From Desulfobulbaceae bacterium (GTDB lineage: Bacteria > Desulfobacterota > Desulfobulbia > Desulfobulbales > Desulfocapsaceae): a DNA stretch of 64,000 nt. Shown here piece by piece: positions 32,026-40,077 of this stretch (positions within the stretch are counted from its first letter, which is position 1; every line of letters begins with the position of its first letter). The translations under genes and the position numbers were made by a program. The notes under the pieces were generated by a model. The model saw only the letters and a list, made by a program, of their open reading frames with translations. It was not told where the DNA came from and made no database searches. The DNA lies in contig JAABSV010000011.1 of assembly GCA_011390165.1 (NCBI GenBank), positions 29,005-93,004 on the forward strand. The letters run 5' to 3'.

Positions 32026-32829
32026 TTATCCGACACTCTTGCGGACAATTTCCTGGTCAAAATAGTTCACCGCCATGCCGGCGTCGACGACGATGGTCTG
32101 GCAGTTGATGCCGGAGGCCCGGCCGGAAAGCAGAAAGACGGCGACGTCCGCCGCCTCCTGCGTGGTCAGCGCCGACTTTCTGAGAATTGCCTTTTCGGCA
32201 AAGAGAAAGCTGTCAATATAGCCGGGAATCCCCGCCGAGGCCGAGGTCTTCAGCAGTCCCGGAGCCACTGCATTGAAGCGGACCCGGGAAAACTCGGCAA
32301 AACTCTTTGCCAGAAAACAGAGCGAGGAGTCGAGAGCCGCCTTGATCGGGGCCATATAGCCGTAATTTTCCGCCGCCATCCGGGTAGAGGAGATCGAGAT
32401 GGTGAGCATTGAGGCGTCGGTGGCAAGCAACTGGCGGAAGTGGTTGGCGATGCTGATAAAGGAAAAGCAGGAGATGTTCACCGCCTGCAGGAAGTCGGCC
32501 CTGGCAGTCTCATGGAATGGTCGTATTCCATTGGAATAGTTTGCAAAGGCTATTGAGTGGACAATCCCGTCCAGCCGTTGCTCACCAATCATGGCGGCTA
32601 TTTCGTCTCGGACCCGGACAATATTGGCCTCTTCCTCGACATCACAAAGAAAGACCGGCGCCCCGGGAAAGATTTTGGCCACCGTGGCGGCCCGGGCGGC
32701 AGAACGCACCACATGGAGCACCTCGGCCCCCTCAGCCACCAGGGTTCGGGCGATGGCACAGGCAACCGATTTTTTGTTGGCCATGCCGAAGACCACATAA
32801 CGCTTCTTTTCAATGCCCAGGAAACTCAT
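32026..32829 (-). CDS. Enoyl-ACP reductase-like short-chain dehydrogenase (FabI family)
   Basis: This 267-residue short-chain dehydrogenase starts M-S-F-L-G-I-E-K-K-R-Y and has the FabI-like nucleotide site F-G-M-A-N-K-K-S-V-A near residue 15. The catalytic pair is Tyr and Lys in Y-G-Y-M-A-P-I-K near residues 157-164, a Y-X6-K spacing typical of enoyl-ACP reductases. The later P-G-L-L-K-T-S-A-S segment is equivalent to the FabI P-I-x-T-L-A-A region. FabI would complete fatty-acid elongation with NAD(P)H. The start at 32829 is chosen over a longer frame because homology begins there. Confidence 0.8.
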   Translation of the reverse strand: MSFLGIEKKRYVVFGMANKKSVACAIARTLVAEGAEVLHVVRSAARAATVAKIFPGAPVFLCDVEEEANIVRVRDEIAAMIGEQRLDGIVHSIAFANYSNGIRPFHETARADFLQAVNISCFSFISIANHFRQLLATDASMLTISISSTRMAAENYGYMAPIKAALDSSLCFLAKSFAEFSRVRFNAVAPGLLKTSASAGIPGYIDSFLFAEKAILRKSALTTQEAADVAVFLLSGRASGINCQTIVVDAGMAVNYFDQEIVRKSVG

Positions 32830-32915
32830 CGTTATCTCACTTATCACAGAAAGAGTGCAGAACAGCCATTTGTCTGCATCGAAACCCAGTGTCCAGCCCC
32901 CATTCACCGCTCATC

Positions 32916-33809
32916 TCAACCACCCCAGATCAGGCCAAGGGCAAAGAGGAGACTGAATCCCAGCGAGAGGAGCGCCGTTGCCGCCAGCAGGCCGTTGAGT
33001 GCCCGCCCCTGTTCACCGCCGACCCTTCTGGCCAGCGACCAGGCAAAGGGCAGGGTGATGAGGGTGAGCAGCAGAGGCCGCCAGCCAACCACCGGCAGGA
33101 GAAGTAGCGGAACCAGGTAGGAGAGGGCCAGCAGCAGGCGGTATTCGAATATGGTCCCCTGCCGGCCGAGAAGGACTGCCAGCGTCCGTTTGCCGGCTCT
33201 GGCGTCATTGTCGATATCTCGGAGATTGTTGACCACCATGATCGCGGTGATCAGCAAACCGGGAGGAAGAGCTGCCACCAGAACCAAGGGGTTCACTCCT
33301 CCCGCCTGCACATGGTAAGTGCCCCCCACCGCCACCAGACCAAAAAAGATCAACACAAAAAGCTCCCCAAGGGCGTTGGAGGCAAGGGGGTACGGACCGC
33401 CGCTGTAGGCCAGGGCAGCCAGAATCGAGGCAATGGCAATGAGCACTATGGGCAATCCGCCAACAACGGCGAGGTAGACAAATACCGGCCCGGTGAGTGC
33501 AAAGGTGAAAATCATCCCCCCCTTCACCTCGGCCGGGGTGAGCAGGCCGCTCTGGGTAACCCGCAGCGGGCCGAGCCGTTCCGCCGTGTCAATCCGGTTT
33601 TTTCCGTCAAAGTAGTCGTTGGCAAGGTTGACGGCGATCTGCAGCAACAAGCTGCCGCAGAGGCAGGCCAATGCCGGCAGCAGGGCAAAGCCACCGTCAC
33701 GGAAGGCCAGAGCCGACCCTACGGCAACCGGCCCGACCGCTGCCGGCAGGGTCTTCGGGCGGATGGCGAGCAGCCAGATGGCGGTTCGTGAAAGGGATTC
33801 TTCCGACAT
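32916..33809 (-). CDS. menA: 1,4-dihydroxy-2-naphthoate prenyltransferase (MenA)
   Basis: MenA attaches the isoprenoid tail to DHNA in menaquinone synthesis. The 297-residue protein has eight or nine transmembrane helices and both prenyl-diphosphate Asp motifs: N-D-Y-F-D-G near residue 63 and N-N-L-R-D-I-D-N-D near 194-202, followed by A-G-K-R-T-L-A-V. GGAGAGA lies before the ATG at 33809. Menaquinone fits an anaerobically respiring organism. No other men or mqn genes are in the window. Confidence 0.92.
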   Translation of the reverse strand: MSEESLSRTAIWLLAIRPKTLPAAVGPVAVGSALAFRDGGFALLPALACLCGSLLLQIAVNLANDYFDGKNRIDTAERLGPLRVTQSGLLTPAEVKGGMIFTFALTGPVFVYLAVVGGLPIVLIAIASILAALAYSGGPYPLASNALGELFVLIFFGLVAVGGTYHVQAGGVNPLVLVAALPPGLLITAIMVVNNLRDIDNDARAGKRTLAVLLGRQGTIFEYRLLLALSYLVPLLLLPVVGWRPLLLTLITLPFAWSLARRVGGEQGRALNGLLAATALLSLGFSLLFALGLIWGG

Positions 33810-33834
33810 GATCTCTCCGGCACAGTTGCTACGG

Positions 33835-34587
33835 TCAACCGACAAAGAGGTGTCGGCTCACTCGCAGTTCGATGGCATTGATGGCGAAGTAGAGCAGAAC
33901 CCCCAGCAGACCCATGCCCATGATGCCGGTATACATCTCCGGGTACAGCAGTACCTGGTAGGTTTCCACCACGATATAGTAGCCAAGACCGTAATTGGTC
34001 AGTGATTGTTCGGCAATAAAAAGGACGGCAACCGCCGTCCCCACCGATACCCGCAGGGCGGTGAGCACTGCCGGCAGGGAGGCGGGCAGGTAGACGTAGC
34101 GAAAGAGGGCCCGCCGTCCGGCACCCAGCGACTTGACCGACAGGATCAGTTCCGGCTTCAGGCTCGACGCCTCATCCCGGACCACCACCAGAATTTGAAA
34201 AAAAATGATAATCGCAATCAGGGTCACCTTCGACAGGTCGCTGATGCCGAGCAGCACATAGATCACCGGCAGAAAAATGATTTTCGGGATCGGGTAGAGA
34301 ATGGCGATCAGCGGGCCAACCAGGCGGTCAAGGCGGGGCATCTGCCCCAGGGCGAGCCCCAGAGGGGCAGCAAATACTACCGCAATCGCCACCGCCGACA
34401 GAACCCGGGCGGCGGAGGCAAGAAAGTGGAGACCGAGTTCCCCGGCCATTCCCTGGAGAAACATCGGCACCACCTGCAGAGGTGAGGGGAGGATCGGTCG
34501 GTCAATGCAGAGTGCGCCGAGCTGCCAGAGCAGGAAAAACATCACTCCCCCGGCCAGGGTACTGAGCATGGTGGGGCGTTTTTTCAT
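33835..34587 (-). CDS. ABC transporter permease, NitT/TauT type
   Basis: A 250-residue permease with six hydrophobic helices and the binding-protein-dependent EAA loop around V-K-S-L-G-A-G-R-R-A-L-F-R-Y near residue 150. It belongs to the SsuC/TauC-like group. The N-terminal signature P-S-P-L-Q-V follows the first helix. It is the third gene of an ABC importer unit (binding protein, ATPase, permease), with 7 nt between the ATPase stop and this start. The transported compound is unknown; relatives import sulfonates, nitrate, pyrimidine precursors or riboflavin. Confidence 0.88.
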   Translation of the reverse strand: MKKRPTMLSTLAGGVMFFLLWQLGALCIDRPILPSPLQVVPMFLQGMAGELGLHFLASAARVLSAVAIAVVFAAPLGLALGQMPRLDRLVGPLIAILYPIPKIIFLPVIYVLLGISDLSKVTLIAIIIFFQILVVVRDEASSLKPELILSVKSLGAGRRALFRYVYLPASLPAVLTALRVSVGTAVAVLFIAEQSLTNYGLGYYIVVETYQVLLYPEMYTGIMGMGLLGVLLYFAINAIELRVSRHLFVG

Positions 34588-34594
34588 GGTAGAC

Positions 34595-35386
34595 TCATCC
34601 GCGACTCCCGTCCGTGCTGCTGAGCAGTTCCCGCAGCCGGCCGCAGAGCCTGACATAATCATCGTCCTCTCGTCTTACCCCGCCGGCGAAGAGGTGGTTG
34701 GTGACGACCAGCGGCTGTCGATTGCAGCCACTGGCCAGGACCAGAATCTTCTCCCCGAGCACCATCGCTTCCTCAATGTCGTGGGTGACGGTCAGCGAGG
34801 TGAGACCGGACTCGCGGTGAAAAGCGTTCATCACTTTTTGCAGATCCTCCCGAATCGGCGCGTCAAGGGCGGAAAAGGGCTCGTCCATCAAGAGCAGATC
34901 GGGTTCAAGCACCAGGGTTCTGGCAAGCGCCGCCCGCTGCCTCTGCCCCCGGGAGAGCTGGGCCGGGTACATCTCCTGAAGATGGGCAATACCCAACCAG
35001 TCCAGCCAGTACTGCACCAGCTTTTCCCCCCTGGCCGGATCGGCACCTTGGCCAGCAGGGCTGTGCTTGCCGTCCGGGCCGTAGAAACGGCGAATGGTCA
35101 GGCCGAGTCGGGTGTTGTCGCGCACTGTTGCCCAGGGGAGCAGACCATGGTCCTGAAGCACCAGACCGGTGGAGGGCCTGGCCCTGACCACTCTTTCGCC
35201 GTTGATTGAGACCTCTCCGCCGGACGCCGCCGTGAGACCGGCAATGAGAAAGAGGAGGGTGCTCTTGCCACAGCCGGAGGGGCCAATCACCGTCCACGCC
35301 TCACCCTTGCCGACGACGAGAGAAAAATCGGCAAAGAGCGGTGTCCTGCCGCCATAGGCGAAGGAGAGCCTGTTCAGCCTGATCAT
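34595..35386 (-). CDS. ABC transporter ATP-binding protein, NitT/TauT type
   Basis: A 263-residue ATPase with Walker A G-P-S-G-C-G-K-S-T near residues 35-43, Q-loop L-Q-D-H near 77, signature L-S-R-G-Q-R-Q-R near 143, Walker B L-L-L-M-D-E-P near 163 and the switch His in T-V-T-H-D near 198. The region between Q-loop and signature carries an extra loop of about 20 residues rich in Gly and Pro. It powers the permease encoded just downstream. The binding-protein gene lies 25 nt upstream. Confidence 0.92.
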   Translation of the reverse strand: MIRLNRLSFAYGGRTPLFADFSLVVGKGEAWTVIGPSGCGKSTLLFLIAGLTAASGGEVSINGERVVRARPSTGLVLQDHGLLPWATVRDNTRLGLTIRRFYGPDGKHSPAGQGADPARGEKLVQYWLDWLGIAHLQEMYPAQLSRGQRQRAALARTLVLEPDLLLMDEPFSALDAPIREDLQKVMNAFHRESGLTSLTVTHDIEEAMVLGEKILVLASGCNRQPLVVTNHLFAGGVRREDDDYVRLCGRLRELLSSTDGSRG

Positions 35387-35411
35387 CGTCCTTCCGGCAC
35401 CAGGGGCCAGC

Positions 35412-36365
35412 TCATTGCAGCTGAAATTCCGCAGTCACCGAACCCTCGTAGGGCAAAGGAGTGGTGAGCAAACCCTTACCGAGCATCCAGGTCATCACGT
35501 CATCCCACTGCGCACGGCTGGGCAAGGCCCGGCGCGGAATCGGTGGAATGGGGAAGGTGGCTGCAACGTTTTTTGGTACCCGGATGTTGGCCAGCAGGAG
35601 TTCGCGAAATCTCTCCGGATCGGCATTGAGATCGGCGGCAGCCCGGTCCCAGGCGAGCAGAAAACTCTTCACAGCCTTGGTTTTCTCCCGCAGAGCCTGG
35701 TCGGTAAAGGTCACCACGGTGGCATTGACAGCGGCCAGGGCGGTGTCATTGACGATCTCGATCGCCCCAGCCTGAATAGCACTGTAGCCAAGGGGGTCGG
35801 GCAGGGTCGCGGCAGCAATCTGCCCGGAGAGAAGGAGCTGAAACCGCTCCGGCAACACCGGCACCGACTGGTAGACAATCTCTTCCTGGACCACACCGCC
35901 GGCGGTGAGCAGGCGGGTGGTGATATACTCGATAACGGTATGCCGCGACACGCCAATGGGGACACCGGCCAGGTCGGCTACCGAGGCCAGGCCACTGCCC
36001 GGGGCGGCCAGTACGCGAAACAGCGGTGAGCTGCCGATGGGGATCCGGGCGATGGCAACGATCTTCACCCGGCTCTGTTCCCTATTGAAGTTGGCGGCAC
36101 TGGAAATCTCATTGATCATCCCATCGGCACCACCGGCCTGGATCAACTGGTCACGTTCCACTGCGCTGCCCACCGGCAGAGTGTCCACTGTCAATCCCTG
36201 TTCGGCAAAATACCCCTGTGCCTCGGCGACATAGACCGGCAAGACATCAGGCACCGGCAGCAGAGCCAGGCGGAGTCGGGTGGCATCGGCATACAGGGGG
36301 CTGGTGGTCAGCAGAGAACTGAACAGAAAAAAGGCAAGCAAATACAGTCTGGTGTGTCTTGACAT
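35412..36365 (-). CDS. ABC transporter substrate-binding protein (NMT1/THI5-like fold)
   Basis: A 317-residue periplasmic receptor with an N-terminal Sec signal (hydrophobic to about residue 22, then P-L-Y-A-D-A). The mature part has the family pattern P-V-Y-V-A-E-A-Q-G-Y-F-A-E-Q-G-L near residues 42-57 and D-G-M-I-N-E near 82. Gly-rich substrate loops such as P-I-G-S-S-P-L and G-V-P-I-G-V-S-R follow. Members bind sulfonates, thiamine or riboflavin precursors, or nitrate. A leader with several complementary segments lies upstream. The gene is divergent from the HyuA-like gene. Confidence 0.85.
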   Translation of the reverse strand: MSRHTRLYLLAFFLFSSLLTTSPLYADATRLRLALLPVPDVLPVYVAEAQGYFAEQGLTVDTLPVGSAVERDQLIQAGGADGMINEISSAANFNREQSRVKIVAIARIPIGSSPLFRVLAAPGSGLASVADLAGVPIGVSRHTVIEYITTRLLTAGGVVQEEIVYQSVPVLPERFQLLLSGQIAAATLPDPLGYSAIQAGAIEIVNDTALAAVNATVVTFTDQALREKTKAVKSFLLAWDRAAADLNADPERFRELLLANIRVPKNVAATFPIPPIPRRALPSRAQWDDVMTWMLGKGLLTTPLPYEGSVTAEFQLQ

Positions 36366-36702
36366 AGTCGAGCCCTTGGGAAAAAGTTGATGATCGCTCC
36401 TGAGGGAGGCGCTGACGGGAGTACTCTTTTCCCGATGGTATTTCCCCCTTCCATACGGTATATCCATTCCGTAGACAGCAAGGGTATTCCTGTCAGCCTC
36501 AGACCAGAGGGAAGAGTACTCTTTTTTACTGGCAATTCATGGTAACATGCAACCTTAAAACAGCTGCACCGGTATTGCAAAGAGCACAAGGCTTACCTTC
36601 TGTCCGGCAAGGCACAACAATGAGTACTAAACACCGCCTCTTCTTCACCGGCATACACAGTGCGGTCGGCTGGCCGGCAGCTCCCTCCACCACCATCTCG
36701 CC
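36366..36702. other. Divergent intergenic region, ABC binding protein / HyuA-like gene
   Basis: This 337-base region has a structured-looking left part (see 36403-36520) and a plain right part preceding the HyuA-like gene. GAGTACTC, itself a palindrome, occurs at 36419-36426 and 36514-36521 in extended inverted context (GGGA, A-rich, then GAGTACTC). This could be a pair of operators for divergent control. Confidence 0.45.
36403..36521 (-). promoter_or_regulatory. Candidate structured 5' leader of the ABC importer
   Basis: Complementary segments are GAGGC at 36406-36410 with GCCTC at 36496-36500, CGGG/CCCG at 36416-36434, TACGG/CCGTA at 36454-36473, and GACAG/CTGTC at 36474-36494. Together they could form a closed multi-arm fold about 100 nt long upstream of the binding-protein gene. 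It lacks the Thi-box signatures, so it is not a TPP riboswitch. The fold has not been computed. Confidence 0.35.
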
Positions 36703-38358
36703 ATGGCAAATGCAATAATCGGTATCGATACCGGCGGCACCTTCACCGATGCCGTCCTTTTGGACGGGAGCGACGGCCGGGTTCTGGCCACAGCCAAGAC
36801 CGCCACCACCCACTACCGACTTTCCCGGGGAATTGCCACCGCCCTCGGTGAAATCCTCCGTCAACATCCTGTCGCCGCCCACACCATCACGGCGGTATGT
36901 CTCTCCTCGACCCTGGCCACCAACAGTGTGGTGGAAGGGGGCGGCGCCAGAGTGGCGGTGCTGGTCATTGGCTTAGTAAAACACTTCAAGCTGCCGGTCA
37001 AGACGGTGGCCTATGTCGAGGGCGGCCATACCATACAGGGTACCGAAGAGCAGCCCCTCGATCTGGAAACCCTGGTGGCAACCCTCAGCGGTTTGAAAAA
37101 CGAGGTTGATGCCTACGGAGTCTGTGCGGCAATGGCGATGCACAATCCCAGCCACGAACTGGTGGCCGAAAAGGCCATCGGCATGCTTGACCCCAAGCCG
37201 GTATTTTGCTCGCACCGGGTAAGCCGCCAGGCCGGAATGCGGGAACGGGCCGCCACCGTTGCCCTCCACGCCAGACTGATGCCGGTGATGCGCGATTTTG
37301 TAAGCGGTGTGCAGACCGCCATGAGCGAACACCACCTGCACTGTCCTCTTCTGGTGGTCGGCGGTGACGGCCAGGCTGTACCGGCGGAACGGGTGGTCTT
37401 CGAGGCGGCCCGTACCGTCGCCAGCGGCCCGGCCTGCACTGCCCACTTCGGCGCGCAAAAGAGCAGCGACTGCCTGGTCATCGATGTCGGCGGCACCACC
37501 ACCGACATCGCTTTGATCACCGACGGCTCCCCACAACCGGCTGAAGACGGTTGCCGGATCGGTGAATGGCAGACCCATCTTGAGGCCATTGACATGCATA
37601 CCGGTGGAATCGGTGGCGACAGCCTGGTCCAACTTGACGGCTCCCTGCAGATCGGCCCGGTGCGGGTTACCCCACTGGCGCTGGCCACCGATTTACCGGC
37701 CCCGGCGAACTGGCTTGGCGTACATGGTGGCTGCCGGTTGATCATGGTACGGCCCGAGGCTGTCGACGAACTTCCGGACAATGACCTCGGCCGTCTGCTG
37801 AGAGATCGCGGTCACCTGACCCCGGCGACAATTCGCCGCCAGACCGGGCTGGGTGGCGTCCCGCTCGACCGCCAGCTGGAAGAGCTGGCCCGCAGGCAAC
37901 TGGTGGTCAGCTGCGGCTTTACCCCCACCGATGCCCTGCATGTTCTCAACCAAATTGCCATCGGTTGCCGAGCCCCCGCCGTTGCCGGCGCTGAACTGTT
38001 GGGCGCGCCCCTAGGGCTCAGCGCTGCTGACTTTGCCCGGAAAGTGCTCCAGGAGACCGAGAAGAAGATCGAAAATCTCATCCTCGCCTACCTTGCCAGA
38101 CGGTTCTGGGGGGACAGCCTCGGTACTCTTCTTGCCGGCCGGACCGATCACCCGGTGCTGGCGGTCGATTTCACCCTCCGCCTCCCCCTGGTGGGAATCG
38201 GTGCCGCCGCCCCCGCCCTTCTCCCGGGGGTTGCCAAACGGCTGCGGACCACGGTCTCTTTTCCCGAACATGGCGAAGTCGGCAATGCCATCGGGGCGGC
38301 ACTGATCGGCCTTGCCGGCGACAACCCTGCCAAAACAGAAAGGCCGCCAAGTAAATGA
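36703..38358 (+). CDS. Hydantoinase/oxoprolinase family protein (HyuA-like)
   Basis: This 551-residue ATPase-fold protein has the HyuA start I-I-G-I-D-T-G-G-T-F-T-D-A-V near residues 5-18 and the second phosphate motif V-I-D-V-G-G-T-T-T-D near 261-270. G-G-D-G-Q-A lies between them and the M-H-T-G-G-I-G-G-D-S segment near 300. Classical HyuA is about 680 residues and works with HyuB in ATP-dependent opening of cyclic amides; no HyuB gene is present and this protein is shorter. It may be a monomeric relative of the methylhydantoinase or acetone-carboxylase group. The stop overlaps the next start (ATGA). Confidence 0.85.
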   Translation: MANAIIGIDTGGTFTDAVLLDGSDGRVLATAKTATTHYRLSRGIATALGEILRQHPVAAHTITAVCLSSTLATNSVVEGGGARVAVLVIGLVKHFKLPVKTVAYVEGGHTIQGTEEQPLDLETLVATLSGLKNEVDAYGVCAAMAMHNPSHELVAEKAIGMLDPKPVFCSHRVSRQAGMRERAATVALHARLMPVMRDFVSGVQTAMSEHHLHCPLLVVGGDGQAVPAERVVFEAARTVASGPACTAHFGAQKSSDCLVIDVGGTTTDIALITDGSPQPAEDGCRIGEWQTHLEAIDMHTGGIGGDSLVQLDGSLQIGPVRVTPLALATDLPAPANWLGVHGGCRLIMVRPEAVDELPDNDLGRLLRDRGHLTPATIRRQTGLGGVPLDRQLEELARRQLVVSCGFTPTDALHVLNQIAIGCRAPAVAGAELLGAPLGLSAADFARKVLQETEKKIENLILAYLARRFWGDSLGTLLAGRTDHPVLAVDFTLRLPLVGIGAAAPALLPGVAKRLRTTVSFPEHGEVGNAIGAALIGLAGDNPAKTERPPSK

Positions 38359-38948
38359 ACATTCTCTGTGTCGCCGATGTGGTCAGTAAAAATCTGCTGG
38401 AAGCGGTGAAGGGAGGGCCGGCAGTGGACGGGGTGGAGATGGTTTTCGCCTGCGGCGACCTGCCACCGGAGTTCCTCACCGCCCTCCGACACCGTTTCGA
38501 TGCGCCGCTCTACTACGTTCTCGGCAACCACGACCTTCGTCATGCCAACACCCCCCCCCAGGGTTGTCGGCATATCCACCGGCAACTGCTCAAGAGCGGG
38601 GGGCTGCGCCTCCTCGGACTGGGTGGCTCGCGCTGGTATAACGGTAATGTCAACCAGTTCACCGAACAGCAAATGTCCCGGTTCATCAACCTGCTGCGCT
38701 TTCGACTCTGGCGGCTGGGTGGGGTTGATGTGGTGATCAGCCATGCCCCACCCCGCTTCATCCATGATGCCGAGGACCCCTGCCACCGGGGTTTTCGCGC
38801 CTTTCGCCGGCTGATCGACAGATACCAGCCGAAATATTTTCTCCATGGCCATATCCACGCCCTGTTCACCGACGACGATGACCGCAGGAGCACCATTGAC
38901 GGCACCACGATAATCAACTGCTATGGCTATTATGTTCTCGAAATGTAA
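38355..38948 (+). CDS. Metallophosphoesterase, YfcE/calcineurin-like, with altered first metal motif
   Basis: A 197-residue protein with most calcineurin-type metal motifs: C-G-D-L near residue 35, G-N-H-D near 57, S-H-A-P near 127, and G-H-I-H near 165. The first motif, normally D-x-H, reads A-D-V-V near residue 7, so the His ligand seems missing. It overlaps the HyuA-like gene by 4 nt, which indicates coupled expression. It is probably a phosphohydrolase of small substrates or a regulator; activity is uncertain given the change. Confidence 0.8.
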   Translation: MNILCVADVVSKNLLEAVKGGPAVDGVEMVFACGDLPPEFLTALRHRFDAPLYYVLGNHDLRHANTPPQGCRHIHRQLLKSGGLRLLGLGGSRWYNGNVNQFTEQQMSRFINLLRFRLWRLGGVDVVISHAPPRFIHDAEDPCHRGFRAFRRLIDRYQPKYFLHGHIHALFTDDDDRRSTIDGTTIINCYGYYVLEM

Positions 38949-40047
38949 CCCGCTGCTGCTTCTGAAACGGTTTTTTTCCACTACTGGCCCAGGTGGCGGC
39001 GAGGCCGTCCGGTCAAGCAGTTTCAATGACCGACAGGAAGAGGAGGAGGCTTACGAGGCGATTGAACGGGGCACTTTGCTGGTCCCCCTGGAAAAAATTG
39101 TCGGCAGTGTCGGCCGCTACCACGATTTCGACAAACAGTTCCGCACCCAGCATACCCCGAAAGGCGACGAACGGCTGGCGGCGATCATCGAGGCGATGCG
39201 GGCCGGCAAGTTGATGCCGCCGATCTCCCTCTATCAGATCAAAGAGGACTATTTCATCCTTGACGGCCACCACCGCTTCCAGGCCGCGCGCGAACTTGGT
39301 TACAGCGATATCCGTTCACGCATCCTGGAGCTTCTCCCATCCAGGGATACCCTGGAAAACCGGCTGTACGTGGAAAAGATCCATTTCCGTGACCAAGCCG
39401 GGCTCAGCCGGGCTCTCGATCTCACTGAACCGGGCCAGACCGGCCATCTCAACTGGCAGGTGGAGCAACACCGCCGGTTCCTCAGCAGCCAGACCGGACA
39501 AGATGTCCCCCTCGAGCAGGCGGGTGCGGACTGGTACCGGACAATTTACCGGCCCCTGGCCACCCTGATCGAAAACAGCGGTCTGGTCCGCTCCTTTGCC
39601 GGTCGGACCGTCGATGATCTCTACCTCTATATATCCTTACACCAATGGGAAATGGGGAAAAAACGGAAGTACGGCATCGGCATTGATAAGCTCATCCCCA
39701 CCGACATGGAGGCATTCCGCGAGAAAATGGCCAGACACCAGGAACAGGGGTACCCGGAGATGAAGCGGGAGATTACCGTCTTCATCCTCTTGAACGTTGA
39801 GGGAAAGTACGAACAGCCGATCTTTGACAAACTTCTCGCCATGGACGAGGTGTGCGAGGTCCATACCGTCCACGGCGCCATCGACATGATCGCCAAGATT
39901 ACCCTGATGCGCGACCTGCTCTCCTCCGATGCCGAACTGCTCTCCCAGTTTGTCCAGACCATCCGCCAGTGGAAGGGGGTCGTCTCCACACAGACCCTGA
40001 TCCCCGGGATGTCACGGATCAAAGAGAAGGACCGCTGTCATCTCTGA
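38923..40047 (+). CDS. ParB-like domain fused to an AsnC/Lrp-type effector domain
   Basis: The 374-residue protein has an N-terminal ParB/sulfiredoxin-like domain: V-P-L-E-K-I near residue 44, then I-S-L-Y-Q-I and the hallmark D-G-H-H-R-F-Q-A-A-R-E-L near 104-115. A helical middle follows. The C-terminal 85 residues have the form of the AsnC/Lrp ligand-binding (RAM) domain: I-T-V-F-I-L-L-N-V-E-G, then C-E-V-H-T-V-H-G-A-I-D and the final V-V-S-T-Q-T-L-I. There is no helix-turn-helix of Lrp type. The start is uncertain because no ribosome site is visible; it overlaps the phosphoesterase gene. It could be a ligand-responsive ParB-like nucleotidase or switch. Confidence 0.75.
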   Translation: MAIMFSKCNPLLLLKRFFSTTGPGGGEAVRSSSFNDRQEEEEAYEAIERGTLLVPLEKIVGSVGRYHDFDKQFRTQHTPKGDERLAAIIEAMRAGKLMPPISLYQIKEDYFILDGHHRFQAARELGYSDIRSRILELLPSRDTLENRLYVEKIHFRDQAGLSRALDLTEPGQTGHLNWQVEQHRRFLSSQTGQDVPLEQAGADWYRTIYRPLATLIENSGLVRSFAGRTVDDLYLYISLHQWEMGKKRKYGIGIDKLIPTDMEAFREKMARHQEQGYPEMKREITVFILLNVEGKYEQPIFDKLLAMDEVCEVHTVHGAIDMIAKITLMRDLLSSDAELLSQFVQTIRQWKGVVSTQTLIPGMSRIKEKDRCHL

Positions 40048-40077
40048 GAACCACCGCGGCGATCGGCAATTTTCCTC

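Noticed and set aside
36403..36521. A TPP (Thi-box) riboswitch upstream of the NMT1/THI5-like binding protein.
   Set aside because: The minus strand has GGCTGA-like and ATACCC-like bits, but the obligatory CTGAGA and the distal CTGATC-type element are missing.
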